Part shown: positions 42,848 through 54,131 of the stretch, piece by piece | How positions within the stretch are numbered: position 1 is the stretch's first letter | Layout of the letters: every line of letters begins with the position of its first letter | Assembly: GCF_043290135.1 (NCBI RefSeq) | Contig: NC_134707.1 | Location: forward strand, 73,900,508 to 73,964,507 | Direction of reading: 5' to 3' | Source: Rhipicephalus microplus | Taxonomy: Eukaryota > Arthropoda > Arachnida > Ixodida > Ixodidae | DNA: 64,000 nucleotides | The notes under the pieces: model-generated | The model's input: only the letters and a program-made list of their open reading frames with translations | Told to the model about the DNA's origin: nothing | The model's database searches: none | Translations under genes and position numbers: made by a program

Positions 42848-43450
42848 CTTTGATTTGGGTTGAACATTTAGTTTTGTTGTAAAGGTAAGCCTTGTATCAG
42901 CACTTTTTGAAGCTTTTAGTTGCTTGTGGAAAAACTGCAATATGTGGCCGTTTTCTTTTTTTTTCCTTGCGCTGTACCTTTCCGCGGAAAATTTTCCCCG
43001 CGTAATTATCGCACCCCCAACTTTCCATGGGTTTTTTGGGAAAAAAAGTGCGAGGATTATGTGAGTAAATACGGTAGACAGCGGGAGCCGCAGCAGCAAG
43101 AATAGCCATCGATCAATTTCCTGCCATTGGCTCTGAGATGGCAGACTTGTTTTGGTTCAGCTGTGTTCTGCTAGATAGGATGGCCTGTCCAGTCTGACCA
43201 CGCGAAATTCAAAATATTAGACCACTTGCGCAATTCTTCACAGCAACGTTTGGTGTTTTTTTTTTTTCCATGACTCAAGCAGCAACGAACAAGCAGCATT
43301 TTACTGCGTCTCTTCACGCACAGTAAGTTTTTCGTTTAGTGCAGCTGGATTGATTACCAGTGAATAATTGCAGGTGGTTCGTCTGACGTCATCGTTATCA
43401 TTTCGAAAAAGTTCTATTGTGCGCATGTGCTCCCCTGCATTTACATTAGT

Positions 43451-43879
43451 TTCTTGGTAAGTTGGGCACTGCTGTACAGAAGCCAGAATGTTATCATCAG
43501 ATATCCCCGACAAATTTCATATCCTATCAGTAACAACAAGGACAGTAATGAAAGCCATATATGGTCGCCTATTGAACAGTTTCTTTTTCTTTCGGCACCT
43601 TCCTACTGAATTGAAAAGAACCAAGATGTTAAAAGGTCGCTAACAATACCTTCTCAACAATGAACCTCAGCATAACATCTTCATCACTCCTGCCTCTACT
43701 TGAATGGAACTCATTATTCATCTATATGAAAGTGACCACTTTTACATAGTTCTAAAGTCATCAATATGCAAATGCATCTCCTCCACAGGTTCCCAAGTAG
43801 CTCACCGACAACGCCGATTAGGAACAGTTTAAAAAATAACTCTTACTTTGGACTGACATGGAAATGTTCAGCATAAAGG
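43451..43879. other. No recognised feature
   Basis: Mixed AT-rich sequence between the MITE copy and the decayed LINE. No gene is recognised. Confidence 0.4.
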
Positions 43880-45060
43880 GTGCTGTAGGCTACTTAACAG
43901 CTTTTTTTTTATCATGCAGCAACGAATTGCATTCCAAAAAATGTGCACCATCAGGCAAAAGACGTGCCTTGTGATGAAATATTGAGTGTCGTAATGCGCA
44001 CAAAAACAAAATTAGGTGTGGAAGTTGCTTCGAGACCCACCGACAACCGAGAATCTTACAAACTTCAGTTACAATAAGTCGCAAGAAAAGAAAACACTTC
44101 GACAGGTGAGAAGAGCAAGTTGGCATAAATTTTTATTCGTCATATCATCATATAAACAAGAGAGCAAAGTCTGGAACACGGCTAGACGGGTAGACGGAGA
44201 ACAAGCACATTCACTTTCCTTGGCGGACATGCAAGGCAACAGCTTGGAGGTTCAGGCAAACACGTTTGGGGCACACTTTGAACATGTGTTCAGTTCATCT
44301 CACTATGGCGAAGCGTTCAACAATACAAAACCAAAATAGTAATACAGAAATTTCAGCGCGAATCTGCACCACACGAGGCATAAAATGAACCTTGCTGTTT
44401 GGCTGAACTGCAAGCCTCACTTACCTGCTGCCATAAATCTACCATAGACCCAGACAGTGGCGAATATGAAATGTTAAAAACCTTCATAGTGAAACCGAAA
44501 AGCTCTGCTCTCTTTTTATAATGTGATATGTCCCGCGACCTACCCTTAGCCTGGTAAGAAGACATTACTATGCTAATTCTGAAACAACAAAGAGACCAGT
44601 CCTAAGTTTCTAGCTACAGGACAATAGCATTAACTAGTTGTGTTTTCAAGGTGTTTTTGAAAAAAACAAGCAGGCGGCTGATGCACTTCTTCAAGTTTAG
44701 TGGCCTACTTGACCCAAAGCAGCGTGGGTTTCGAGAGGCTTGGTCTACTAATGACCACTTTGTCTGTATTGAGGCCCGAATTCACGACACTTTTGTTTTA
44801 AGCGAATCTGCGTCTGTGTTCCTCCATATGAAAAAAGCTAAGACCCGTCAGACTTAGGTGTGCGTGGTAAAATGCCAACAATAGGCGAAAGCGATTGCCA
44901 ACAATAAGCCAACCGGACATTCCATGTTCGAGTTGGCTGTGTCTTATTTTAAACATTTGTCTCAGAAACAGGAGTACCAGAAGAAAGTGTATTGATTCGA
45001 ACACTTTCCGTAGCCAAAAATAAATCCTTGTGCCTGTCTTTTCCACGCACTATTTTCAAC
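43880..45060 (+). pseudogene. Jockey-type LINE ORF2 remnant
   Basis: Plus-strand pieces in three frames: VWKLLRDPPTTENLTNF ... VRRASWHKFLFVISSYKQESKVWNTARRV ... EVQANTFGAHFEHVFSSSHYGE (44010-44320, endonuclease-RT linker), SYRTIALTSCVFKVFLKK ... LMHFFKFSGLLDPKQRGFREAWSTNDHFVCIEARI (44610-44790, RT), and SYLSNRTFHV..GCVLS..FVQETGVPEECVL (44900-45000, RT GVPQG box). The order and wording fit Jockey-like LINEs of ticks. Stops and shifts are frequent, and 44340-44600 has no clear coding match. Confidence 0.75.
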
Positions 45061-45122
45061 TGCACATATGTCGAGGATATACAGGTTTGATTCAAATCGT
45101 GCAACCTTTCACCATGCAAACG

Positions 45123-45470
45123 TAAAGTTTAACTTTGACATCCCAAAACTGACATTTGATTACGAGAGGCATCGTAGTGGAGGGCTCCAAAAGTTTCGAC
45201 CTCATGGTGTTTTTAACGTGACCCAAATCTACAACATTTCAAAGCTACAACATTTCAAAGCTAGCTAGCAATATTTCAAAGCTCAATTGAAGCATATCAA
45301 AAATTTTGACCACCTGAGGTGCTTTAACATGCACCCAAATGTGAGAACGCGGGCCTACAGCATTTTTGCCTTCTTGGAAAATGGAGCCGCTGCAGCTGCG
45401 ATTCCATTCTGCGACCAGCGGGTCAGCAACAGAGTACCTCATTCACTAGGCCACCACGACGGGGCGGGAA
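45123..45470 (-). repeat. Ruka SINE with internal expansion
   Basis: It matches the family (CATTTGATTACGAGAGGCAT, AGTGGAGGGCTCC, CACCCAAATGTGAGAACGCG, CGACCAGCGGGTCAGCAACA) but carries about 100 extra bases at 45220-45320, including three CAAcATTTCAAAGCT-type units and a second 'TTTTGACCACCTGAGG' segment. The tRNA-like head is on the right (minus strand), with B box decayed. Confidence 0.8.
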
Positions 45471-46478
45471 AAGCAGCAGAATAGCTCCTGTGTTCATTAT
45501 GTAGGCTTCCCATAGTGTGAAAAAACTGCAGATTTGCATTTGAAATCATGCCTAGGTTTGTGAGTTTGGCGAATGCCTGTACGTTGATTACGCCACTTCG
45601 CTGATCTTGTCACCTTGCCGCCTTTCTATTATTGCGCTTTGAGGGCCATAGAGTTATACAGACTACATTGTTTCCACCGAAGAGTTGATGTTTTCTGAAG
45701 CGTTCCAGATGGGACACAACTTGATCAGAAGCTCACCCCAAAGCTTTTGTGATGTGTCTTATGCTAGCTGCGTAAGTGAACAAAGAATGTTGGCAAGCAT
45801 TGTTTATAAGGAAACATTGTGCAGAACATTTTGTTATGCACGCCAGAAATGTGTTTTTTTCTCTTCATCAGTGCTCGTTCATAAAAATACAGAGTTATTA
45901 TCTAAACTACCAGGATCATCCTAATGCAGCTTCAGAAAGAATTTTCGCGGCCTGTTAAGAAGCCTTGTAGAGAAATCTGCAGTGAAACAGAGCGTTGAAC
46001 AAGCTAAAATTGCTGAAGAGCAATACACATTCGAGAGTGTATACTTACAAGCCACCACGATCATTTGAAAAAGCAGAAGGTGCCCTAATACCAGGCGGTA
46101 TAGCATTATAGCATGCTGTGAAAGAAAAAAAAACAAATTTATCGTTATCAATTATTGTCACAGCTACTCATTGTTATGTCTTTTATGGGTGATTTTTGCG
46201 TGTTCCGATGATAGAAGGGTGCCGTCAATTCAGATCATTTCAACAAAAAAATGGCAGTGCTGAAGTTTACATAAGATGTTTTCAGTGCGCTAGCACTTCA
46301 GCAGGACAATACCAATATATATGTTTGCATGCAGAGGAGCCCGACTGTTTGCTGCGGTATGAATGCCTATAAAACAAGATGCGTTAGGAAAACACATGGT
46401 AATAGCGCAACCCTTCTTAGAGGGATGCCGTGAATAAAAAGCATTGGATGATTCCATGTTCTTTGATTATGAATGATA
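45471..46478. other. No recognised gene
   Basis: AT-rich sequence. No ORF has a family match and no array is present until the GATA-bearing element begins. Confidence 0.4.
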
Positions 46479-47683
<1,205 letters not shown>

Positions 47684-47905
47684 TTCAAAATACCAATTTT
47701 TATTGGACAAAACGGGATCGAAAGTGTAGGATATGTGTAGCCAAGTGGATAAATCGTAGAACGAGGCAAGTAACTACCAGACGCCAACATATCTATGGAT
47801 AATGACAGGCTGTTTGCTATGCATATTTGTATCCGTCTAAGAGACGCGTTACCGTACTGAAAATCCTGAGTTGGGAAATAGTGGAATCGTTGGTGGATAT
47901 GATGG
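47684..47905. other. Unique spacer, left flank of element I
   Basis: About 220 bases between the GATA-bearing element and element I, ending GATGG; ATGG is the left target duplication. Confidence 0.5.
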
Positions 47906-48135
47906 TGTAGCGCCATCTTCACCATCATCATTTCTTAATCACAGCGCCGCACCTCTCGCGCAGCTGATGCTAGCTCGAGCAGCGCGAGGATGAGAACCAG
48001 CTGACACGCCTGGCGTGGCGGACGCTGGTAGCCGACGTGGCTCCGCTTCAGGCCTGGAATAAAGTGGCGAGATCGGCACGGCCCCATCGGCCGCCTTCGA
48101 CGTCGTCTCACGTCTCTTCTTCTCTCGTCGCTACA
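47906..48135 (+). repeat. 5' LTR of element I
   Basis: 230 bp. The sequence TGGAATAAAGTGGCGAG (about 48056-48072) holds an AATAAA signal, and CTTCTTCTCTCG precedes the CTACA end. Confidence 0.93.
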
Positions 48136-48179
48136 TTGGTGACCCGGAGAACACGCCCTTCGCCGAGCGGCCCGCTGCC

Positions 48180-48989
48180 ATGTTCCCGCAACTCTGCCCG
48201 CCAGTGCCGCCGTTCCAATCGACCTACCCCAAGGTATGGTTCATGCAGCTCGATGCCGTTCTGGCGTTGAATGGCGTCACGGACCAGCCGCTGATGCACG
48301 CCATTCTTCAAGACGCCCTTCCGGTAGAGTTGCGTCATCTCTGTGGCACTTCAACCTCCAGCCAGCAGCCTTACGATGACCTCTGCTCGGCGGTGCTTGC
48401 CAAATATGGCCTCACCTACCACCCGCTGCCGTTCACCCGCGACTTACAGGTTTCGTCTGCGTGGCAGCGTGCGGTACCCTCCGGCCCGAAAGTCTTCACT
48501 GACCGCGACCTAACTTCCCCGACTACGTCTCCTACAACATCTCGTCCGGCCACTATTAACGCGAGTCCCGCGTACGAATGCCCATCCGACGAGGTTCATA
48601 ACATTCGTGCTGCACGCGACCAGTCAGCCACGAAATCCGACAAGCTTCTTCAATACGTTCCTGTAGCCAACGACCGGGTCGCCACGAGGTGCATTTTTTT
48701 CGAAGTCCTCGGCCGATTGTCCCTCGGGCACTCTCGCCACCCGCATGTCTTCTCCGGCCTACACAGACCACGATTTCTCAGACATGTCAGACTCCACGAC
48801 GGCTTCATCGCCGCATGCCCCGGAGTCTGCCAAGACTACGGATATCCTCACGCTCACTATTCGCCCCTTGGTCGCGGAGACTTCAGCGTCGACGATGTCC
48901 GAAGGCGCCTCCCCACCCACCTCGACACTCTCTGCATCCTGCCAGCAGCGACCATCTTCAGCCCCGCAGTCTCCCGCAGCCGAAGTTAA
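48180..48989 (+). CDS. Gag-like protein of element I
   Basis: ATG 48180 is in good context (GCTGCCATGT). The first 70 residues (PVPPFQSTYPKVWFMQLDAVLALNGVTDQPLMHAIL..LPVELRHLC) match the N-terminal Gag domain common in arthropod gypsy elements: PPFW..P..WF.Q.EA.F...G+T, then a YD.L..A+L..+G segment. After about residue 105 the frame loses resemblance to Gag, and Gag may continue in the overlapping +1 frame. The stop is at 48987. A zinc knuckle is not seen. The 269-residue length is short for a full Gag. Confidence 0.7.
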   Translation: MFPQLCPPVPPFQSTYPKVWFMQLDAVLALNGVTDQPLMHAILQDALPVELRHLCGTSTSSQQPYDDLCSAVLAKYGLTYHPLPFTRDLQVSSAWQRAVPSGPKVFTDRDLTSPTTSPTTSRPATINASPAYECPSDEVHNIRAARDQSATKSDKLLQYVPVANDRVATRCIFFEVLGRLSLGHSRHPHVFSGLHRPRFLRHVRLHDGFIAACPGVCQDYGYPHAHYSPLGRGDFSVDDVRRRLPTHLDTLCILPAATIFSPAVSRSRS

Positions 48990-49983
48990 GGTCATAAGCC
49001 GTCAACCACAGCCAAACTTCCGAGAGGCTGTGACTAGGACTGACGCAGCTGAGGACGACGTACCTGGCGCGCCTATGGCACTGCAGACTACATATGCCAC
49101 ACATGCTGTAGAGGTTGTCATCGATCATGCAGACCTGCACACCAACCCTCATGCGCGGAGAACCGATGGTCTTTCAGGTGTGCCACCCGATCCTCCATCA
49201 AAGCTCACGTCTTCGGAGCTTCACAACTATCCCCCAGAGCATTTGGCGCCGGATGCAGTCCGCCACACAGGCTCGTTGGTAACAACAGCGACGACGTGCG
49301 GTCCAACTGCATATCTGCCGCCCTTGAGAGTATGCGAAGGAAATCATCACGTTCGGCATAATACAGAGAGGCCCTTTTTCAAGCCTCTTGCTAAACAGTC
49401 ATGTGTTGCAGCCTTGGCCTTCAAGACGGCGCAAACACCTACGAGGTTTTCCCGACGCAAGGGCCAACCACTTGCCGTGCACATGACTAGCCGCAATGCA
49501 CGGCGTTTCCGCATCCGTCGACTCGGCCACACGCCCCGGCATGCCGGTCGCAGTGCTACGCGGAGGCCGGTGTTTCATCGACAGAGACGTCCGCACCAGC
49601 ACGACCGCGACGCTGCTCCTTGTCGACAGCATGCTCGGCACCCTGTGTGCTGTCCGAGACCCCGCTGTGGCTGTGAAACTTCAGCGCTCGGTCATGATGG
49701 GTGCGTTCCGATCCTTCACACTATTTCGCCCACATTGCCGGCGCGAGCTCTTCAGCGCCTGTCCACAGTTCCAGCTGTGGGCACGTTTGTCAGCCGCGTC
49801 TACTCGAAACGGCGGGTGCACATTCGAATGGTCCCGCTGCGTAATTGTGGGATGGACGTGTCTATGAACACAGCGACCCGGCACTTCCTTCTTCGTCCCT
49901 TGCGCTTCTCCCAGAGTCGCCCACCGGAGACACACTGCCTACTGATGGCCCATAAACGTCGACAACCTGGACTTGCCAAATGA
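48745..49983 (+). CDS. Unknown ORF of element I, 412 residues
   Basis: An open frame in +1 relative to Gag, overlapping it by 245 bases and ending TGA at 49981. Composition is Pro/Ser/Thr/Arg/His-rich with no domain I know, no protease DTG and no RT motif. The Cys-rich patch PVCCPRPRCGCE lies near 49640-49675. A 372-base open stretch in another frame (49496-49867) is also present, so GC-rich sequence with few stops could explain one or both. Its position where pol would normally be is notable. Function unknown. Confidence 0.4.
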   Translation: MSSPAYTDHDFSDMSDSTTASSPHAPESAKTTDILTLTIRPLVAETSASTMSEGASPPTSTLSASCQQRPSSAPQSPAAEVKVISRQPQPNFREAVTRTDAAEDDVPGAPMALQTTYATHAVEVVIDHADLHTNPHARRTDGLSGVPPDPPSKLTSSELHNYPPEHLAPDAVRHTGSLVTTATTCGPTAYLPPLRVCEGNHHVRHNTERPFFKPLAKQSCVAALAFKTAQTPTRFSRRKGQPLAVHMTSRNARRFRIRRLGHTPRHAGRSATRRPVFHRQRRPHQHDRDAAPCRQHARHPVCCPRPRCGCETSALGHDGCVPILHTISPTLPARALQRLSTVPAVGTFVSRVYSKRRVHIRMVPLRNCGMDVSMNTATRHFLLRPLRFSQSRPPETHCLLMAHKRRQPGLAK

Positions 49984-50065
49984 ACACTTTATGGATTGCC
50001 GTTCATGTGTATAGCATTTGTCGCTCTCTTTCTTTTTCATATGCCTTCAAATCGCGCAAAGCGCT

Positions 50066-50306
50066 AGGGGGGGAGCCCTGTAGCGCCATCATCACCATCA
50101 TCATTTCTTAATCACCGCGCCGCGCCTCTCGCGCAGCTGATGCTAGCTGGAGCAGCGTGAGGATGAGAACGAGCTGACACTCCCGCGTGGCGGACGCTGG
50201 TAGCCGACGTGGCTCCGCTTCAGGCCTGGAATAAAGTGGCGAGATCGGCACGGCCCCATCGGCCGCCTTCGACGCCGTCTCACGTCTCTCTTTTCTCGTC
50301 GCTACA
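50066..50306 (+). repeat. Polypurine tract and 3' LTR of element I
   Basis: AGGGGGGGAGCCC directly precedes the LTR (50079). The LTR ends GCTACA at 50306 and the ATGG duplication follows. Confidence 0.92.
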
Positions 50307-50310
50307 ATGG

Positions 50311-51360
50311 AAATATTAGTGGATATGGTGGAAACTATAGTTGGCACAAAGGGTGATGAGGCGAGAGTGAAAAAAATTATGGCAGAAGTTGGTGGTGGTG
50401 ACGAGCCATTGGTGGTGACGGTGAAAAATGTCAGCTGATGGTGTAGAGGCAAAACATGTTTGGTGGAACGCTTGGTGAGCAAGGTGGATGACGTTAGCGT
50501 TATGGAAGCTTAGTGGATGATGGTGGCATGATGAAAAAGCACACGGCAGTATGTGAAATCACTTATTTGTAGTGTTTCGTTCTTGTATGCGCAAAGATAT
50601 TTGTTTATGGTCAAAAGAAACCAATGCTGCTCATTAAGATTTCTAGCACTTTCATTTTTTTTCTCCTGTGGTGTCAACAACGCTTCAGCTTCTGTGGAGC
50701 ATAGAATATGCGGCTGTGAAAATGTTTACATTTCGCGCACGTACTTGCATCAGTTTGACATCCGCGATGTGTTTCTTTGTTGTATTGTTTAGAAGACTAG
50801 ACGTTTCACTGTGAACAGTGACAATAAAAGTTTTTCATTGGCGCGCAGTTGTCGAGAAATAAATGAGCTCCACTTCGCAATTGCCCTTTTCGATGTTACA
50901 GCAGAACACAGTGGTCACTTGATGTCGCCACGCTAGAAACGCAACTCTGAAACGTTTTGCACACTCTATTGCTTGAACTGTACTTTTAAGTTAACTAAGT
51001 GCGTTATACTATGCATGAACTTTCACTTTCGACATGCGTCGAGACGAGCCCCAGTGAATTTGACTTTCATCCTTCTGCTCTACCACCATGATTTCCACCA
51101 AAAGTTAATCTATACCGACCGAGCCCGTACAAGTGTTATCGGCACTTCTGGGTTTCAGAATGCTCGATTTGGACGAGTAAAAATGGCAATACAGAACAAC
51201 CGTGGCATCATTTAACCTGAATGAAGCCTTTTTAATGAGTACGGTGTCCACGCAAGAGGCGACTAACATCGATGCGACGCGCTTGCAGCACTTCCACAAC
51301 ATATACGCCTCCTTTCACCGACAGCCACCGGCCGCACTGGCCGGCGCTTCACTGGGTTTT
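50311..51360. other. No recognised gene
   Basis: G/T-rich sequence with GGTGGTGATG-like words to about 50530, then AT-rich DNA. No coding or RNA motif is recognised. Confidence 0.4.
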
Positions 51361-52376
51361 AAGGCTGATGCACACCGGCGACTAGCAGCGGTCGCAGGAC
51401 CTTTTGCAACTGGTAGCGAACGGTCGCGAACAGTCGCAAAGGGTCGCAAACCGACTGATTTGGCTAGTCGCTTCCTGACCGAATTTTCAGTCGCGCTACA
51501 GCAGTCGCAAAGCTGCTGGAACCAATCAGCGATGCTCAATATTTGTTCTTTTCCTTTTTTATTGCGCTGGCTTCCTGCCGCCAGCTACAAGCGTGTGCTT
51601 TCTTCTGGGTCTGTGGCACCATGGCCACCACGAAATGATTGGCTTGGAGATGGCGTGGCGCAGCAGCTCGAGCAAAGTGTCGAGTTTACGTGGAGGCATT
51701 CGCAAGAAGCGTAACACTCTCAAAGTAAAAAGAAAATTAATTGTGCACTACCTTTTCTCTGTATTCAGAAAGTTTTTGTCTTAAACTTGTCACCGCTTTC
51801 AATGCAGCGCGTTTGAAACGCGTTTGCGCTTCATGCTTTGGCATTGACTTAAGACAACGCGTTTAAGACGCATTTGTGCTGTATTTTCGGCTGTGGCAAG
51901 TCAATTTAAGTTCAAGGACCGTTTCTGAATATGTACGACTCTCGGAAATACTCCTCGTCGTCTCAGCGCAGCTCGGGAGGCAGGCGGCTTGCATGTCTAG
52001 CCAACTCCCGCGAGCGAAAGGATGGTCACACCCACTACCGTTTTTTTTCATTGGAGGCATTTGTGATGCCAGCGCTGAAATTATTGCACAGCGCATGAGC
52101 ATCATGACAATGTCTTGTTCTTCGCTTGAATTGAACTTGACGCTGTTGGGAACACTGTGCGAGAACGGACGAAAACAATAAATGCGGCGCGCCCGGTTTG
52201 CTTTGCTCACTCAGCTGGCGGTGATCAGCTGATCAGCGCCGTTCTCCAGAGTTCTCGCTGATAACTAGATCTGGACGTGACTCTCCGCTTTTGCGACTTC
52301 CGGTCGCTTTCATGCTGCCACTGCCGGTGTGAAATGGTCGCGTCACCGCTGCTAGTCGCCGGTGTGTACCAGCCTT
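51361..52376. mobile_element. MITE-like element with 35-bp terminal inverted repeats
   Basis: The left end AAGGCTGATGCACACCGGCG continues ACTAGCAGCGGT; the right end is its reverse complement with two substitutions (52342-52376). Subterminal GGTCGC/GTCGCAA words repeat at 51390-51500. TTAA overlaps the left border (51359-51362) and TTTA the right, suggesting a TTAA target now mutated. The apparent ORF at 51202-51714 crosses the border and is not a transposase. Two AACGCGTTT(G/A)A-type direct repeats lie at 51806 and 51856. Confidence 0.8.
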
Positions 52377-52956
52377 TATGCGAGAACACAGACTGGTTAA
52401 TATATATGATTACTGAACAAATGTGAGAGCATATTCCTGGCGCACTGCGTTTTGGCTAAGCCGTTATGCAGCTGTGCCTTTTGCATCTGCGTCTACGAGC
52501 TTCTGCCTTGCCGGCAGTCTATCGCATAACTGTTATCAGTCGGACGTTTTATAAAAAAGTGACACGTAGCGAACAGAACGCCATTTGAAGCTCGCGTGAT
52601 AGTTTTGATACTCCTATGTAAGCAGCATGATGATGGTAAGACTACAGATAAGAACTGCACGTCAAAGTGGTGAAATAACAATGAGCTACATGGCAGTGGA
52701 AAACTGAAAGACCAGTGAAGAAGAAGACAACTTGCTTCCGGCCCGGAACTGTGGTCGATGGTACATGGCGCACCACTAGGTGGAGGGGACAGCCAGTTGG
52801 AAAAGCACTTGCGTGGTCCGCATACTTTTGTGGTGAACTGTACCAGAATGTCACTTTTCACACAAATGTAGAGAAAATGTGGTTGCCACAGGGAAGTGAA
52901 AAGATAGTGAAGGCACAAATCAATAATGAAACTTTTCGCATACCGATCTTCTATTT
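52377..52956. other. No recognised gene
   Basis: Unique mixed sequence between the MITE and the Ruka SINE. Confidence 0.4.
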
Positions 52957-53206
52957 GATTTGATTGATATGTGGCGTTTAACGTCCCAAAACCACCATAT
53001 GATTATGAGAGACGCCGTAGTGGAGGGCTCCAGAAACTTCGACCACCTGAGGTTCTTTATTGTGCACCCAAATCTGAGCACACGGGCCTGAGCACACAGC
53101 ATTTCTGCATCCATCGAAAATGCAGCCGCCACAGCCGGGATTCCATCCCTCGACCTGCGGGTCAGCAACCGAGTACCTTAGCCACTAGACCACGGCGGCG
53201 GGGTTA
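52957..53206 (-). repeat. Ruka SINE, best-preserved copy
   Basis: Complete collinear copy: TTGATTGATATGTGGCGTTT, CGTCCCAAAACCACCATATG, AGTGGAGGGCTCCAGAAACT, GCACCCAAATCTGAGCACAC, GACCTGCGGGTCAGCAACCG and CCACTAGACCACGGCGGCGG. On the minus strand the tRNA-like head reads TGGTCTAGTGGCTAAGGTA (A box) and GGATGGAATCCC where the B box should be GGATCGAATCCC-like, so one or two box changes are present. A short duplication of CTGAGCACACGGGC occurs at 53074-53098. Confidence 0.93.
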
Positions 53207-53877
53207 CCCATAATCTATGGAAGTGTAAGAAGTGCGTTGTCCGTCAGATTCACAGTTCATTCATTCTGACAGAGTCGAACGACAGATTCCTTTTTATCAG
53301 GGGTTCTTTTTTATCAGTTATTAATGAAACCTATGACCTGCTACGCCAGTGGCAAGGTACGCAAACGATTGTTTGTTTTTGAACGTCAAAACAAAAACCT
53401 TAACGAATATTAGGGACTGAAACGTCTAGAAACAACGCCGTTCAGCCACTCTACAATGGCTCTGAACTTTTTTTAGTGAATCGTACATATGCTTCGATAC
53501 GTACTTCTTACAACACCATTTCCTTAAGTTTGCCACCTCAGTTTTCTCAAGCTTCAGTTTTTCGGCTATTCGCTAGCGTTCCACTTGTGCTTCCAGCGTG
53601 CGCTGAAGGGTTATTAGCTTTTCCCACACAGTGACACTCATGTGCGAACGAGAGTCACTCCACAGCCCGAAAATAACCGAAGATAGTAGGTACAGATCAA
53701 ACCTAGAAGATTCCACCGATTCATCATCCGTACTGTTTGTGTTACAATTTAAAGCCAATGTTGCGAATTTCTCACTTTTCCTTAACCAAAAATTTTGGAC
53801 ATTTACTCTTCAGCGTTTTTTGAAACTCCACTGCAGTACACCGACTCAACTAAATGAGACGTATATTAACATCACGT
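53207..53877. other. No recognised gene
   Basis: AT-rich unique sequence. I find no coding motif or array. Confidence 0.4.
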
Positions 53878-54017
53878 CATATCCACTGAGTGAATGATGA
53901 AGAGGGGAGCGAAGCCTGCCTCCGTCCACCGGTCCGACCATCAGTCCTTCCGTCACAAGATCAACAATACGAAATTGTATACCAAAACCACTAACGCCAT
54001 TTCGCCATATTATCAAA

Positions 54018-54056
54018 TGAGAAGCATTTCTTAGCAAACTTCGGTGACATTGAGCG

Positions 54057-54131
<75 letters not shown>

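Larger units (their letters stand above)
40620..43074 (+). mobile_element. Tigger/pogo-like DNA transposon, complete
   Basis: Terminal inverted repeats of 27 bp with two mismatches begin CCGTATTTACTC(G/A)CATAATC (40620-40646 and 43048-43074). A TA target duplication flanks them (40618-40619 and 43075-43076). CGCGTAATTATCGC(G/A)CCCC occurs as a subterminal direct repeat near 40699 and 42999. One unbroken transposase gene fills the middle. All the parts needed for cut-and-paste movement appear present. Confidence 0.95.
40362..43450 (+). mobile_element. MITE-like element (copy 2), interrupted by the Tigger-like transposon
   Basis: 40362-40617 and 43077-43450 together match the reverse complement of 37455-38161: TTATTTTGAAA, GTTTTAGTGGCCCGCAT, CAGCGGGAGCC, TCAATTT-CTGCCAT and ACCACTTGCG. 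The 2.45-kb transposon sits between ACTAGTAGACAGAAC and GACAGCGGGAGCC. The left end starts AAGGTCAC; the right end is too eroded to place exactly. Confidence 0.75.
47906..50306 (+). mobile_element. LTR retrotransposon I, gag-only, young
   Basis: LTRs of 230 and 228 bp (47906-48135; 50079-50306) begin TGTAGCGCCATC and end GTCGCTACA, with few differences. ATGG is duplicated at both outer flanks (47902-47905; 50307-50310). A primer-binding-like TTGGTGACCCGGAGAAC follows the 5' LTR. A purine tract (AGGGGGGGAGCCC, 50066-50078) precedes the 3' LTR. Interior length is only 1.9 kb: a Gag-like ORF and an overlapping unknown ORF, but no protease, RT or integrase. It needs Pol supplied by another element. 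Confidence 0.93.

Noticed and set aside
51202..51714. 170-residue plus-strand reading frame
   Set aside because: It crosses the left terminal repeat of a MITE and has no domain; likely chance.
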